Origin: Alnus glutinosa | Lineage: Eukaryota; Streptophyta; Magnoliopsida; Fagales; Betulaceae | DNA: 64,000 bases | Assembly (NCBI RefSeq): GCF_958979055.1 | Contig: NC_084898.1 | Coordinates: 25,665,602-25,729,601 of the forward strand | Direction of reading: 5' to 3' | Part shown: in pieces, positions 1-12,499 of the stretch | How the letters are laid out: the number at the start of each line of letters is the position of its first letter | Position numbering within the stretch: the first letter of the stretch is position 1 | The notes under the pieces: model-generated | The model's input: the letters and a program-made list of their open reading frames with translations, nothing else | What the model was told of the DNA's origin: nothing | Databases searched by the model: none | Made by a program: the position numbers and the translations under genes

Positions 1-3000
1 ACTTGATTAGTTATGGGCTTTGTCTATTTTTTGTTAGAAGAATTACCCCTCTCTTTGTTCATACGGCCTAGCATTAGCATTTTTGAATTCCCTTCCTATA
101 CAATTTGATTAGGATGGCTAAAGATCCCCCCAAAAATTATTGAATTCCTCCTAAGCCATATGTTCCTTGCCACTATTGCCATGATCTCAAAATCTTTGTC
201 TTCCAATCTATTTTGCAACTCCTCCATAGTATGAATAAATTCCTTATACTCCATATTGCACTTTGTAGTTTCCTTCAACACATACTCCATACATATCTTG
301 CAGCAGGACAGTTCCACAATATATGTCTCGTGGTTTCTACTACTCTTTTGCATATGGACATAACGGATCATCTACAGTTTTCCTTTTGACCAATTTTGCT
401 TTTGTGGGCAACACATTCTTAGAGGCCATCCACAAAATGTTTTTTACTACATTGGGAACTTTCAGCTTTCATATTGTTTTCCATACAAGACTTTGCCTTC
501 TTGTATAAGAGCATTTCCCTGTATTATTCATTGCTACCATCTTTTCTAGGTGATAGGAACTCTTCACTATAAAATCCATATTCCCTGTGTACCTCAAAAT
601 CTATCGATTCCTACCATTGAAAGAGCTAATAGGAATCTAACAAATTTATGTCGCCTCACCCTCTCGAAATACTTCTTTGATCAAAGAGACAGTTCATTGT
701 CTATTGGTCTTGTCAATACTATCCAGTACAACTAATCTTGGCCGCCAAAAATTTCGGGTTTTGAAGTAGTCTCCTACACTGCTTTGCTAGCAAAGCCTAA
801 TAAAGCTTTCAAGATCACGAAACCTCAGGGCACCTTGACATTTGGAGATTCTCAATTTTTTTTTTTTGTCCACTTTGCTCAATGGATCTTCTCTTCTTTT
901 TCCTGTTTTCCCCACTAGAACTTCTGCATCATTGAGTTAATATCCCTACATAGGCCTTTGGGTAGCATGAAAAGGCTCATGGTATATGTAATGACCTAAG
1001 GAAAAACGCTACTCACATCTGTGATATCATCCCAAAATGACTAGTCAATTTGAAGTTTCTCTATAATCATTTATAAAGCTCAATTTCACTTAGTAACTAA
1101 GCAATGTGGAACTTAACACTTATGACTATCTCTTATAAACCACTCACTCTATATGAGCTATTCATCTCTTCCCAATACGGGATTGGGGTGTTTCAAACTC
1201 CCTTCCTCCCTCCCTTAAACCCCTGACGTTCTCGTTAGGGCCACGTCATACGGTGCTTCAGTATCACATGACATGACGTTACTAGGTGGCTCTAATACCA
1301 TTTATAATGACCAAAGAAAAAATGCTAGCCACATCTGTGCTATCACCCAAAAAAGACTAGCCAATTTAGAGCTTCCCTATAATCTCTTATAAAGTCAAGT
1401 TTCACATAGTAACTAGACAATGTGGGACTTAGCACCCATGAATATTTTTATAAATCACTCACTCTATGTGAGCTATTCATCTCTTCCCAATATGGGACTG
1501 GGGTGTTATAAACTCTTCCCCTTAAACCCCTAACATCCTCGTTAGGACCACGTCATGCGGTGCTCCAATACCATGTGACATGGCGTTACTAGGTGGCTCT
1601 GATACTACTTGTAACAACCCAGGGAAAAGTGTTAACCACATTTGCGATATCACCCTAAAAGGACTAATCAATTTGGAACTCCCCTATTATCCCTTATAAA
1701 GCCGAATTTTACCTAGTAACTAGGCAATGTGAGACTTAGTACCCATGAATATCTTTATAAATCACTCACGCTATGTGAGCTATTCATCTCTTCTCAATAT
1801 GGGACTTAGGTGTTACAAACTCTCCACCTTTAAATCATTGACGTCCTCGTCAGGGTCACGTCATGCAGTGCTCCAATACCACATGATTTTGCATTACTAA
1901 GTGGCTCTGATACTATTTGTAACAACCCAGGAAAAAACGCTAGCCACATCTGCGCTATCACCAAAAAACGACTGTCAATTTGAAGCTTTCCTATAATCCC
2001 TTATAAAGCACAGTTTCACCTAGTAACTAGGCAACGTGGGACTTAGCAACCATGAGTATCTTTATATACCACTCACTCTATGTGAGCTATTCATCTCTTC
2101 CCAATATGTGACTGGGGTGTTACAAATTCTCCCCCCTCCTTAAACTCATAACGTCCTTGTCAGGGCCACGTTATGCAGTGCTCCAGTACCACATGACCTG
2201 TGTTACTAGGTGGCTCTGATAACATTTGTAACGACATAGGAAAAAGTGTTAACCACATATGCACTATCACCCCAAATGGACTAATCAATTTGGAGCTTTC
2301 TTAGAATCCCTTATAAAGCCCAAATTCACCTAGTAACTAGGCAATGTGTGACTTAACACCCATGAGTTTATTTATAAACTATTCACTCTACGTGAGCTAT
2401 TCATCTCTTCCCAATATGAGACTTAGGTGTTACAGTATATGTCAGGATGCCTTGGACGACTAATTTCAATAATATCTCATTCCCTGCTTCTGACAAAAAT
2501 GTTACCTTATAATTGCTCATCCTCCTCCCGTTTATGTCTTAATGCTTTTGAAGAAGACACGCATTCTTGATCTTCCCACCATTGCTAGCAAACCAAGGTA
2601 TTTTTCAAAACACTTCGTAGCTTGTAGTCTTAAGAGTGTAGTTATTTGAAGTCTAGTATCTACCTTAGTGTTCCTGCTAAAAAAACAAAGAGGTTTTCTC
2701 TTTATTTAGTTTTTGCCCCAGCACCATCTCCTAGTTGTCCAGTACTTGATGTAATTCGTGACACTCTATAAGAGATGCTTTGCAAGAAAAGAGGTTGTCG
2801 TCTAAAAAATAAAACAAATGGTTAATCCTCACTCTCCCTCTGGCAATTGTACCCTTGTGAGTTTTCTATCCCTTTATGCCTTCTGCAGAAGTGCACTCAA
2901 TGTCTCAACACATATAATAAAACGAATATGAACATAGTGGGTCCCCCTGTCGAATGCTTATTGTAGGAACAACTCTTCCATCCAGCTCATCATTAATCAA

Positions 3001-3700
3001 TTGTATCCACCAATCGTCAAAACCCATATTTCGCATAATCCCCTCTAAGAAGCTCCATTCATCTCTATCATAAGTCTTGCTTATATATAATTTTAACACC
3101 ATATAGGTTGTTTTCCCCTTCAATATTGTGCTAATCTTATGTATGGTCTCAAAAGCTGCTAGGATATTGTTAGTGATAAGCCTCTTAGATATGACACACT
3201 TTGATTCGTGCAAATAATATGAGGGAGGATTTTTTTGAGTTTGTTAGCAAGAACCTTTGACATTAATTTATAAAGCACATTATAGAGGCTAATTGACCCA
3301 AAATCAATGATCTTTGAAGGTTGTTTGATTTTTGGGACAAGAACAATATGTGCTTTATTCATAGCATCATTCATCCTTCTAGAATTTAAACAACTTAGAA
3401 CAAACTGACATACCTATACTCCCACTATAGGCCAATATTTTTTAGAGAAGCACGATGCGAATTCATCAGGTCCTGTCGATTTCAACGAACACATTTGCGA
3501 CAAAGCCCAACTAATCTTATCCATGGTGAACTCCTTGGTTAGTTGTTCATTCATCTCCTAAGTAACTCGTCCATTCATCGCCTCTACACACACTTCAACC
3601 CCTGTATGTAGCAAATGAAGAAAATAAATTATGAAAATAATCAATGAACGATTTATTGATTTCTTGTGGCGGTCTTACAACAAGCACCCTCCGCACAAGG
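1..3700 (-). mobile_element. Degenerate LINE (non-LTR retrotransposon) relic, split by a TRIM array
   Basis: Read on the minus strand from about 3,700 down to the window edge, conceptual fragments follow the order of a plant L1-type ORF2. An N-terminal reverse transcriptase block (3,600-3,400) is followed by RT fingers/palm at 3,374-2,905, with KLMSKVLANKLKKILPHII and then SIRQGDPL. A degenerate palm (LDD in place of ADD) and NKEKTSLFF lie at about 2,850-2,680. A post-RT GALRFRDLESF block lies near 840, and an IWLRRNSIIFGG block at 150. There are many stops and frameshifts, so no protein is made. The element is interrupted at 987-2,434 by a separate TRIM array. The 3' end is beyond the window. 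Confidence 0.85.
982..2439 (-). mobile_element. Tandem TRIM array: five LTRs and four internal domains with a 5-bp target duplication
   Basis: Five LTR-like repeats of about 208 bp (987-1195, 1303-1510, 1610-1816, 1918-2124, 2227-2434) alternate with four internal spacers of about 100 bp. Each LTR keeps versions of TGTAAC...GTTACA ends. On the minus strand each spacer starts with a TGGTATCAGAGCCACC-like primer binding site, complementary to the 3' end of initiator tRNA-Met, and ends in a purine-rich tract just before the next LTR. No coding capacity is present. The array is flanked by a perfect GTATA target duplication (982-986 and 2435-2439), so it behaves as one insertion into the older LINE. 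Known TRIM families do form LTR multimers by unequal recombination; I cannot name the family. Confidence 0.88.
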
Positions 3701-4040
3701 CTCTCCATTTTAAATTAAATGAATAGTATATCTTTTTTTATTAGAATTTTAAATTTTTGCATCTAGCGATGTACATGATTCTACATTATTTAAATTTGGA
3801 CGCAAATTTCCTGAAAACTAGTATATAAAAGGGATACATGTCATTTAAACCTTAAAAAATGATGTGAGAAGTACATCATATTAAAAAAAAACATGTGTTT
3901 TTGACATGCAAGGGAGACATGTCACTTTTAGAAGCTGGTTTGTAGAAAATTTATGTCTTTTAAATTTTTTAAAAGACTTGTTGACATTGACTCAATGTAC
4001 ACCATTAGATACACAAACTTTAAATCATGATCATAAAATG

Positions 4041-4410
4041 AATAGTGTTAAGATGCAAAAGTGACTCTCTGCTTACGTGGACGACTCTTAAAACATGACT
4101 CGAGAGGTGTGATTTTGAATGCCATAAAAAGCTTTGACTTTCCTCATTAAACACCAATGATTTTCACATGAGATGGTCCAAGGCCCGATCCAACAAATTG
4201 TATCAGAGCCAAGGTCATAGGTTAAAGTCGTGGGAGCGTGACATTGATGGAGGGATTGTTGGGGTGCAAAAGTGCCGCTCTGCTCGTGTGACGGCTCTTA
4301 GAACATACATTGCGGGGTGCATTTTTAATGCCATAAAATGGTTTGTCTTCTCTCCCTAAACACCAATTGGTTTTCAGATAAGATGGTTAAATGTCTAACC
4401 CAACAAATAT
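4041..4410 (+). mobile_element. Complete TRIM element (two LTRs)
   Basis: Two LTRs of 150 and 149 bp (4046-4195 and 4257-4405), each starting TGTT and ending CAACA, bracket a 61-bp internal domain. The domain opens with TTGTATCAGAGCC (a primer binding site variant for initiator tRNA-Met) and closes with the purine tract GATGGAGGGA. The flanking 5-mers AATAG and AATAT match at four of five positions, as expected for an aged target duplication. The LTRs differ at many sites, so the insertion is old. There is no open reading frame of note. Confidence 0.8.
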
Positions 4411-4499
4411 TATCTATTTCATTTGAAATTGAGATAATCTCATTCCTTGGCTTTTGAAGTTGGAATAGGCTAAAGTAAAATTACAGTTCATCCTTGGTG

Positions 4500-4938
4500 A
4501 CGATTAGTGTTCGTGTATCGGGTTTGAATTGTGTCAAGATATTAATATAAAACTATATAAACTAATCATAACCCTACCAATTTAATTAAAGGGAAAATTG
4601 CACAATTGGTTCATGTAATTGGCCTAAATTACAAATCGCTTCCTCTAGTATCAAAATTAATTCAGAGATCTTTCTGGTTAACTTAATTTACAATTCGCTC
4701 CCCGGAGTCAAATTTCATTAAAAATTTTGATAGATTCCGTTAGGCGTGGCCGTTAGCGCCAATAAGATGACGACAAGTGTCGATCATAATAAAAAAAAAT
4801 ATTCAAAATATAAATACATAAAACTTAACCATATATATATATATATATATATATAAAATAGAAAATGGATGGTTGGTTGGGGTGGCCCCTTTTTCTCTTT
4901 TCTTTTTTTAAAAAAATATTTAAGTATTATTTATTTTA

Positions 4939-4998
<60 letters not shown>

Positions 4999-5460
4999 AT
5001 TATGATCGACACGTGTCGCCATCTTATAGGCGCTGACGTGGCGCCTAACAGAATCCGTCAAAGTTTTTAACGGAATTTGACTCCAATGAGTGATTTGTAA
5101 ATTAAGTCAACCACAAGAATTTCTAAATTAATGCCAGAGGGAGTGATTTATAATTTAGTTAAACCATAGGGACTAATGGTGCAATTTTTCATTAATTAAA
5201 CAAGTCAGATCCTTCAACCCTAATCCACTAATTTCGTGTTAAGTTCGAGTCAAGTTTGTGGGTTGTGTTAAAAATTGCTAGCCCCAAATATCGCCTGTCA
5301 AGTTTAGGTTGTGTTGAGACATGAATATAAAATTATATAAGTCAACCCTAACACGACTCATTTAATTAAACAAGTCAGACTTCTAAATCTTAACTCGCTA
5401 ATTTCGTGTCGGGTTCGTATCAGGTTTGCGAATCATATAAAAAATTGTCATTCCTAAATT
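4500..5460. repeat. Dispersed repeat in two adjacent degenerate copies (host of the fold-back element)
   Basis: The flanks of the fold-back element (4500-4590 plus 5201-5280) and the stretch 5281-5455 are two diverged copies of the same repeat. Both carry blocks such as AATATAAAA(C/T)TATATAA, TTTAATTAAACAAGTCAGA and CTAATTTCGTGT. No coding capacity is visible. It resembles common noncoding plant repeats rich in CGTGTCGGGTT-like words; the family is not identified. Confidence 0.6.
4582..5200. mobile_element. Fold-back (long inverted repeat) Mutator-like MITE around an (AT)n core
   Basis: The element at 4591-5191 has inverted arms of roughly 200 bp that begin GGGAAAATTGCAC on the left and read TGAAAAATTGCAC inward on the right. 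The core is AT-rich, including a (TA)n run at about 4,944-4,995. It is flanked by the 9-bp direct repeat TTAATTAAA (4582-4590 and 5192-5200). The matching flanks occur uninterrupted nearby (TTTAATTAAACAAGTCAGA at 5361-5379), showing the pre-insertion sequence. A 9-bp duplication with long terminal inverted repeats is typical of Mutator-like elements; it encodes no transposase. Confidence 0.82.
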
Positions 5461-5643
5461 TATAATTGAGTTGGCATCGTCCATATATAATTTAAAAAGT
5501 TATATTTTACTCATTGAAGATTTAATTACATTTATTTTAAAAAACTAAAAATTTATTTTTCTAAATTTTAACATAATCTAAAATCATTGTCTCAATTTCT
5601 AAAATTAACAAATATCTATATAGTTTTTCCCTATACAAATCGC

Positions 5644-5766
5644 TCCCCCCCCCCCCCCGCGGCTGTTTCATCCAAAAAACCGAAACGAATATGTGGCATC
5701 GTCACCTTTACCAAGTCACAAATGCCATGTAGTCAGTGAACATGTCATACCCATCACCAATGTAAA

Positions 5767-5836
<70 letters not shown>
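5644..5836. repeat. Poly(C) and (CT)n(TA)n microsatellites
   Basis: A cytosine homopolymer at about 5644-5658 is followed by a compound (CT)n-(TA)n tract at 5768-5835. The short open frame through it (about 5693-5884) is only translated microsatellite and is not called as a gene. Exact lengths of such tracts are prone to sequencing and assembly error. Confidence 0.85.
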
Positions 5837-5839
<3 letters not shown>

Positions 5840-6450
5840 CATGAGGTTGCAACCATCCTTTTATTGGTGGAGTCAGAATTTTAGTTTATGGGAGACAAAA
5901 TTAAAAAATAGAGTTAGAACAAATTTTTTTTTACAAATTTTAAAATATATAAATAACAAATAAATAAGCAATTAAAAAAATTAATTATTGTTTAATACAT
6001 ATAAATGTAACATATAATTTATTTATATTTTTTATGCCTCACGTTAATTTATTCAGTTTTTCTCGATAAGTTTTCATATTCTAAAATCGCTGCATGAAAT
6101 TTAATTATCCTAGTGGTGATTGCGCTTGTTTTTTTAAACGAAAAATGCTAAAACTTTAAGAAATAGATATAAATACAAAATTATATTCACTAGCTTGTTT
6201 GTAGGCAATTCCAACATATAAAAGAAATAGCTACAAAAACACAGATGAGATTAAGTTGTCAAACATGTAAAATTAAGTTCGCCTCCCATTCTTACGAGGA
6301 GGTGGAATTCATCAAGTTTTTTTACGAAATTTGATAGCAGAAAAGAATTTGTTATTTATGCATACACTAGAGAGGTTTCAGAATAATTTGATAGCACTAG
6401 AAACTTGTTGAAAATCAAGTAAATTACAATGACTAATTTTACATTTGGAG
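5840..6450. other. AT-rich intergenic DNA, nothing recognised
   Basis: I see no reading frame with family similarity, no tRNA-like box pattern and no clear terminal repeats in this stretch. It lies between microsatellites and a LINE RNase H relic. Confidence 0.5.
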
Positions 6451-6479
6451 GGTGAGGTTGTTGCAGCTTTTTCCTCCTC

Positions 6480-6867
6480 TATACCTTATGTACAAGATCC
6501 ATATGGTGCAGAGGCAGTAGCAGTGTGGAGGACAGTACTCTCCTGTTGTGATAGGGGCATACAGCGGGTTATATTGGAGGCTGACTATTTGCATGTGACT
6601 CTTTGAGGACTCCAGGACAATGCTGCATAAATTGCCTTTTTTTTTTTTTTTTTCTTTTATTTATTTATTTATTTATTTATTATTATTATTATTATTATTT
6701 TTTATGTTCGCCACATTCGGAGGAAAGCCAATAAAGTAGCTAATTTGTTAGCTAAAAATATGTTAATGACCATGGAAGATATAGTCTGGATGGGGATTCT
6801 CCCTCCTTTATTTAGAGCATTATACTTGCTGAGCAAGTTTCTTCTATTTGATATGGAGTATAAGATC
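6480..6867 (+). mobile_element. LINE RNase H domain relic
   Basis: Plus-strand translation gives AEAVAVWRTVLSCCDRGIQRVILEADYLHVT at about 6508-6600. After a T-rich/(ATT)n insertion at 6633-6700 it resumes as RHIRRKANKVANLLAKN from 6709, then a W-containing tail near 6790 and a PP dipeptide near 6805. This is the layout of the RNase H-like domain at the C-terminus of plant LINE ORF2 (A..A...AL..A...G, LEAD, V.RRAN..A..LA). The microsatellite expansion splits the domain, so it is non-functional. Confidence 0.75.
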
Positions 6868-6869
6868 AT

Positions 6870-7300
6870 CTTTTTTTAAAAAAAAATATTTGCATTTTTT
6901 TACATTACTAGGTGCATAACATAAAACATTTATTACAAAAGTATAAGGTCGAACATAATAAGTGTTAAGCACGAATATAAAAAGGTATTTCTTTCGTGCA
7001 TCAAGACACTTATTAAATACAAAAATAAAAAATAAAAAAAAAATTATGGCATGATAAATGATCCAATGATCCATGTGCAATTGAAATTCCCTCTTATCCA
7101 TTCATTTAATTTGAAATGGTGTGGATCCTATTCCATCTAAACAATGCAATCCGGCTTCCTAGTCCGCTGCTTCAAAACCTTTAAAAAAAAAAAAAAAAAA
7201 AAAGAAGCAAAAGGCTCAAGAAAGAATACTCTCAACCATACCATCTTCCAAACAAAAAGTTTTAAACGACGGTTCAGCTTGAGTTTTCAGAGAGCTTTTC
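6870..7300. other. Intergenic DNA with poly(A) tract, nothing recognised
   Basis: AT-rich sequence with an A run at about 7182-7203. Short frames here have no recognisable motif. It separates two LINE relics in opposite orientation. Confidence 0.45.
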
Positions 7301-7301
7301 A

Positions 7302-8070
7302 TCAAGATTTGGGGAGAAGGGAGGGTGCGAGAGGGGAGAGAGAGCTAATGAGGTGATATGTGGATTTGGTTAAGAAAACACCAGTGGTGGAAGGGGTCCA
7401 GAGAAAAGAGTCAGAGTGGGAACGAATTGTAATTTTTAAAATTTTAGAAGTAATAGTGGGATCGAACAAGAAATGCAAGATATTTAGCTTCCAGGACATG
7501 ATAGGGAAGTGAGTAAGATCAGAAATGACTAAGGCGTGATTAGACGGGACATAAGCCAATCTTGATATAGGTTTAAAAGATGGGGATGTTGGAATCTATG
7601 GTGCTGACTATATAGGAAGGCTTGAGTTATTATGAGGAATAAAACAAGTTCCAGCAGATATGATAGGGAAAGTAGCATTGAAGAGGAGCATAGAAGGAAT
7701 CCAAGAGAATTCCATACATGAATTTTATTCCCAACTGAAACATACCAACAAGCACCTTTTTCTAGTACATTCCAATTCTTCAACAAGCCTTTCCAAATCC
7801 AAGAAGATTGAGGATTAACTGGAGCATCCAAAAAAGAGATATCACTAGGAAGATATTTACCTTTGAGAACTTCAACCCATAACATAGATTCCTTGGAAAG
7901 CAATTTCCATCCCATCCTCGCAAGAAGAGAATTGTTAATGAACTCCATAGAGCAAATGCCTAGACCACCCAAAGCTTTAGGTTGACATATGCTATCCCAA
8001 GATAAGAAAGAGAGATTGTGTTTCTCATCTTGAGGAAAGCCTCACCAGAATTTCTTAAGAATCGAATTGA
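7302..8070 (-). mobile_element. LINE ORF2 C-terminal relic (post-RT / zinc-binding region)
   Basis: From about 8,070 leftwards, minus-strand frames read KFWWGFPQDEKHNLSFLSWD, then CQPKALGGLGICSMEFINNS, then LLARMGWKLL (about 7,920), then a PQSSWIW block at about 7,800 and a GNKIHVW block near 7,730. In a shifted frame they continue with FDPTITSKILKITI at about 7,460. This is the standard order downstream of the reverse transcriptase in plant LINEs (GGLG..., W..L.....W, SS.W, G..I..W, D...W). At least one frameshift separates the blocks. It is a decayed fragment and not a host gene. Confidence 0.82.
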
Positions 8071-9370
8071 TCTCCAAATAAACGTGCATATGTGTTAGCT
8101 AAATGGGTCGCTACTCACCTTGTGTTTGGTAGCATTCCCACAGGTTTTCCCATTCTCTCTTCCATCATGATCAAGAATGGGAAGAACCCTTCCTTATAAC
8201 CTTTTTCCTATTCAATTAAAAAAAAAAGAAAAAAAAAGAAGTTAAAAATGGGTTGGATTACAAACATTTTTTTTAAAACAATTTAGTGTGGCTTATAAAA
8301 TATTAGGTAAATATAAAATAAATCTTTGAGTAAACTCGATCGCCAAAACAGATTACTCCCTAAGCTTTTAATTTTGTTTTTGAAAACCTTTATAGTTTTT
8401 CGAGATTTTCCGCTAGGCTTGAAAACAAACCCACTCATGCATCCTCGGCCACCCTTTAACGTCTCTTCCTTTCTTGCAGTTCCACCTCTGGCTGGCGGCG
8501 TACGATCATTATGTTAACAGGTTATATAAAGAGATCGAAGTGATTAAACAGATAGTGAATATGCAGGGAAGGCGTTTATGTTGATTACTGGAACAATATT
8601 ACAAGATAACTATCAAGTATTTATGTATCAACAACATTTTGTAGATCAATTATATAACACGATTAACATCATAATTAGTTTTACAAGCTAGCTGTGAAAT
8701 TGTACAAAATGAACTTGAAGGAACCATCACTGTGGTGTCTAGCTTGTTTGGAAATTCTGTTACCTAGAGGGCTAGCTGCTAGCATGTGGAACTGCATGCA
8801 AGATGTGAGTAGTAGTCAGATGGGCAAAAGTTTCTGCCCTCGACCAACTATATCAGAACAGACTGATGAATTTCGTTATGGAATTAGTGAACAAAAACAT
8901 CATCTTGACTATGAACTTGCTCAAAATGTACCAGTTGAAACCAACTTTATGGTACCCTAGAGGTGGGAGGTGGCTCGTGCGGCCCCCCAACATCTGGAGC
9001 TGGCCCGCGCGGCCAACCCTCCTAAATTTCTTTTGGGTTGGGTTGGGGGTGGCCAGGGGTAGGGTGCCCCCATTCGGTATCATTTTTAAAAATATATATA
9101 CATATTTTAGATTTAGGGTAACCAGTAAACAGCTCTACACGGCATGCATAGGCCGGGAAGAAGAAGAACAGAAGTTGTACATCTCAGCAGGCCTAGATGA
9201 TCTGTATGCGACAAATAATAGAAGAAACATATATATCGTAATTATGTCAGCCTGCAACTTCCGCAAATACTTGCAACAGAAATCATACAAAAGTATGGTT
9301 TATTTATAGAAAACCAGGATCAGAAATTGTCTTATAGAGTCAACAAGACTGAATTCACCCCCATAAACGG
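8070..9370. other. Intergenic DNA, nothing confidently recognised
   Basis: Two short overlapping frames (8694-8960 and 8866-9309) show no domain or compositional signal of a gene. A GC-richer patch at 8960-9080 is repetitive (GGTTGGGTTGGGGG) and may be a transposon scrap. The right end probably contains the 3' UTR of the downstream GRP gene. Confidence 0.4.
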
Positions 9371-9372
9371 GA

Positions 9373-10427
<1,055 letters not shown>

Positions 10428-11150
10428 TCAGCAAAGGACTGATGCAGCCAAATCAAAGAGAGATAATTAACATATTACGCCAAGTTTTGAAAACAAAAAA
10501 AGACAAAAAGTACCAAGATCTGAAATAGAGAGGCATGCAAACATGAATATCAAACTGTAATCTATGATGCTGAAATATTATGCCTGGGGGCACCGTAATA
10601 GCGCTTGTTTAGTAAGAATAACAAAGATTATACATGTTTTCATCTCAAATTGGTTTAGAGATCTTTGTGGGCAAAAGTGCTTAATCTAGCCTCCTTCAGC
10701 TGAGAGTTCCCTTTGCATATGTTTACACAATTCAAATTGAAGGATGAACACAGAAAGCTTGATATTTAGGTTTATGACCTCAAATATTCCACCAAAATTC
10801 TACCCATTTTTCATGAATTTAGCAAATAACTTGAGCTTCAAATGAAAAAACGCAATCCTTCCATTCGGTCTAATTCACAACCACATAAATCATGTAGATC
10901 CTAATGCAGAGCAACTTTTTAATGTACGGGATGATTATGGTTGAGGTCGTGTATCCCAGGAAGGTTCAAGGTTGTGTATAGCGTGAAAACAGAAAATAAA
11001 TTATCCAAATTCACCCATGCATATGCAAAACAACAAAGACAGAAATTTACACAAGAGTTTCAATCTCTATGATCGGAAAACAAATAACTTCCTGTTCCAC
11101 AAATCTGACTACAAAAAACAAACAAACAGAAAGAGGGATCGAGCGCTTAC

Positions 11151-11176
11151 CGATTGTTGTTTGATTGGAATCCGAT

Positions 11177-11224
<48 letters not shown>

Positions 11225-11290
11225 ATTGTAGACTATGACTTATGGGAGCAGCTATATTGCTATATTTGATGAAAACGCGGACGCGGAATG
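11151..11290 (-). promoter_or_regulatory. GRP noncoding exon 1 with splice donor and (GA)n 5' leader
   Basis: On the minus strand ACAACAATCG is followed by GTAAGC, a good splice donor, at 11150/11149. A suitable acceptor (GCATCAG) lies about 20 bases upstream of the GRP ATG at 10421. The leader contains a long (GA)n tract (about 11178-11219). The same exon-donor block recurs at about 16063-16130 and 24911-24980, next to IPK2 copies. The transcription start itself is not determined. Confidence 0.65.
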
Positions 11291-11970
11291 TACGCGTCCA
11301 AGGCATAAATTGCGCGCGCCTCAACGAGCACAACTCGACGCGTGGTTGCCATCCATAAAGTCGACGATATCTTAATCCCGATTCCCGACGATATCTCAAA
11401 GGCGAATCTCTATTTTAGTTTTATTTTTATTTTCTCACAATGCCATATATAATAGTATAATACAAAGTATCTTCTTTGTTATTTTCTTCGTCACGTTTTT
11501 ACATAACTCAATAATAGCAGTTAAAATTACTATTAAATCCAAAATTTATTAGTGCATGATTCATCCAAAATCTATTAGTGTCTTCTCTTTTATTTTTTGT
11601 TGGCAAAAATATTTTAATTTGACATAAAGGTGAAAATAATTTTAAATATTTTATCATCAGTGTTTTATATTTTAAATTATTAATTAATATATTTTTATTT
11701 ATATAAAAAGAAAAAAAAAAAATCAGACAAAAAGTAGTTGCCAATCGAACTGATAATTGTCAAATATGACCAACTTTGTCGTGCTCTGAATGTTTCCTTC
11801 GTTCGTAAGCATCCTTTTCTACGATTTTCTTGGAACCATGCTGTCTATATAATATGATGATAAATTCCATTAAGATATATAATGATTAATAGAAATATAG
11901 AATGGCAATTAGTTTACGAAAACGGCGGCAGCAGCAAGCAATCCGTCACGGTTCGCGAATTGCACTTTGT
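11290..11970 (-). promoter_or_regulatory. GRP upstream region, duplicated across the array
   Basis: This AT-rich upstream stretch has recognisable copies at 16140-16570, 20905-21480, 24990-25333 plus 27735-28942, and (in part) 30665-31048. Shared landmarks are GGAATGTACGCGTCCAA, ACGCGTGGTTGC, TTTTATTTTTATTTTCTCAC and TAATTTGACATAAAG. A distal block at 11884-11970 (CAAGCAATCCGTCACGG) is found again only at 31015-31048. The extent is set by this homology and not by functional data. Confidence 0.6.
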
Positions 11971-12499
11971 GCCTGTGGATAGCAATATAAAGCTTCATGC
12001 TCACAAAGCTCCTTAAATACTACATGCTCATATAAAACTAAAAAGATAAACTCTTCAATGACCGATGAGCTTCTGGTCAGTCGTGAATCGTGATGCCAAT
12101 GCACCATTTTGAAAACCTCAAGAGCTGAAAGCCAGAAGTTCAAGCCAAGTGTGTTATGAATATATATGTCTATCATGACCCTGCAAGATGACACTGAAGA
12201 CCTATCAATTGCAGCCTACATTCATTAAGAGCTTGTTTGAGATTGCATTAAAGAGTTTAAAAAGTGTTTTTAATACATAAAAAGCTGTGTGCTAAGCAAA
12301 AATTAGTCTGTTTGGTAAAAAACTTAAAAATCATTTTGCTCTAAAAAAGCTCAGAAATGTGATTCGGAAACGCTTGAAAATGAGACTTTTTCTAAAAAGC
12401 TTTTTCTATAGAGAAAAGCTCTATATGCAAGTTCTTCAGTGTACGAGACCACAGCTTCAAGAACATGATTGTACCTGGTGTTATTTTTCACAACGCATC

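Noticed and set aside
987-2434. Cassandra-type TRIM (5S rRNA-bearing LTR)
   Set aside because: No 5S rRNA internal promoter words were seen in the LTRs.
982-2439. The tandem array as a CRISPR-like or satellite array
   Set aside because: Eukaryotic context, 5-bp target duplication, LTR ends, primer binding site and polypurine tract identify TRIM LTRs instead.
5693-5884. Plus-strand open frame with SLSLSL and IYIYIY runs
   Set aside because: It is translation of a (CT)n(TA)n microsatellite with no protein family signal.
8694-9309. Two overlapping plus-strand frames of 88 and 147 codons
   Set aside because: No domain, no splice or start context, low codon quality; chance frames in intergenic DNA.
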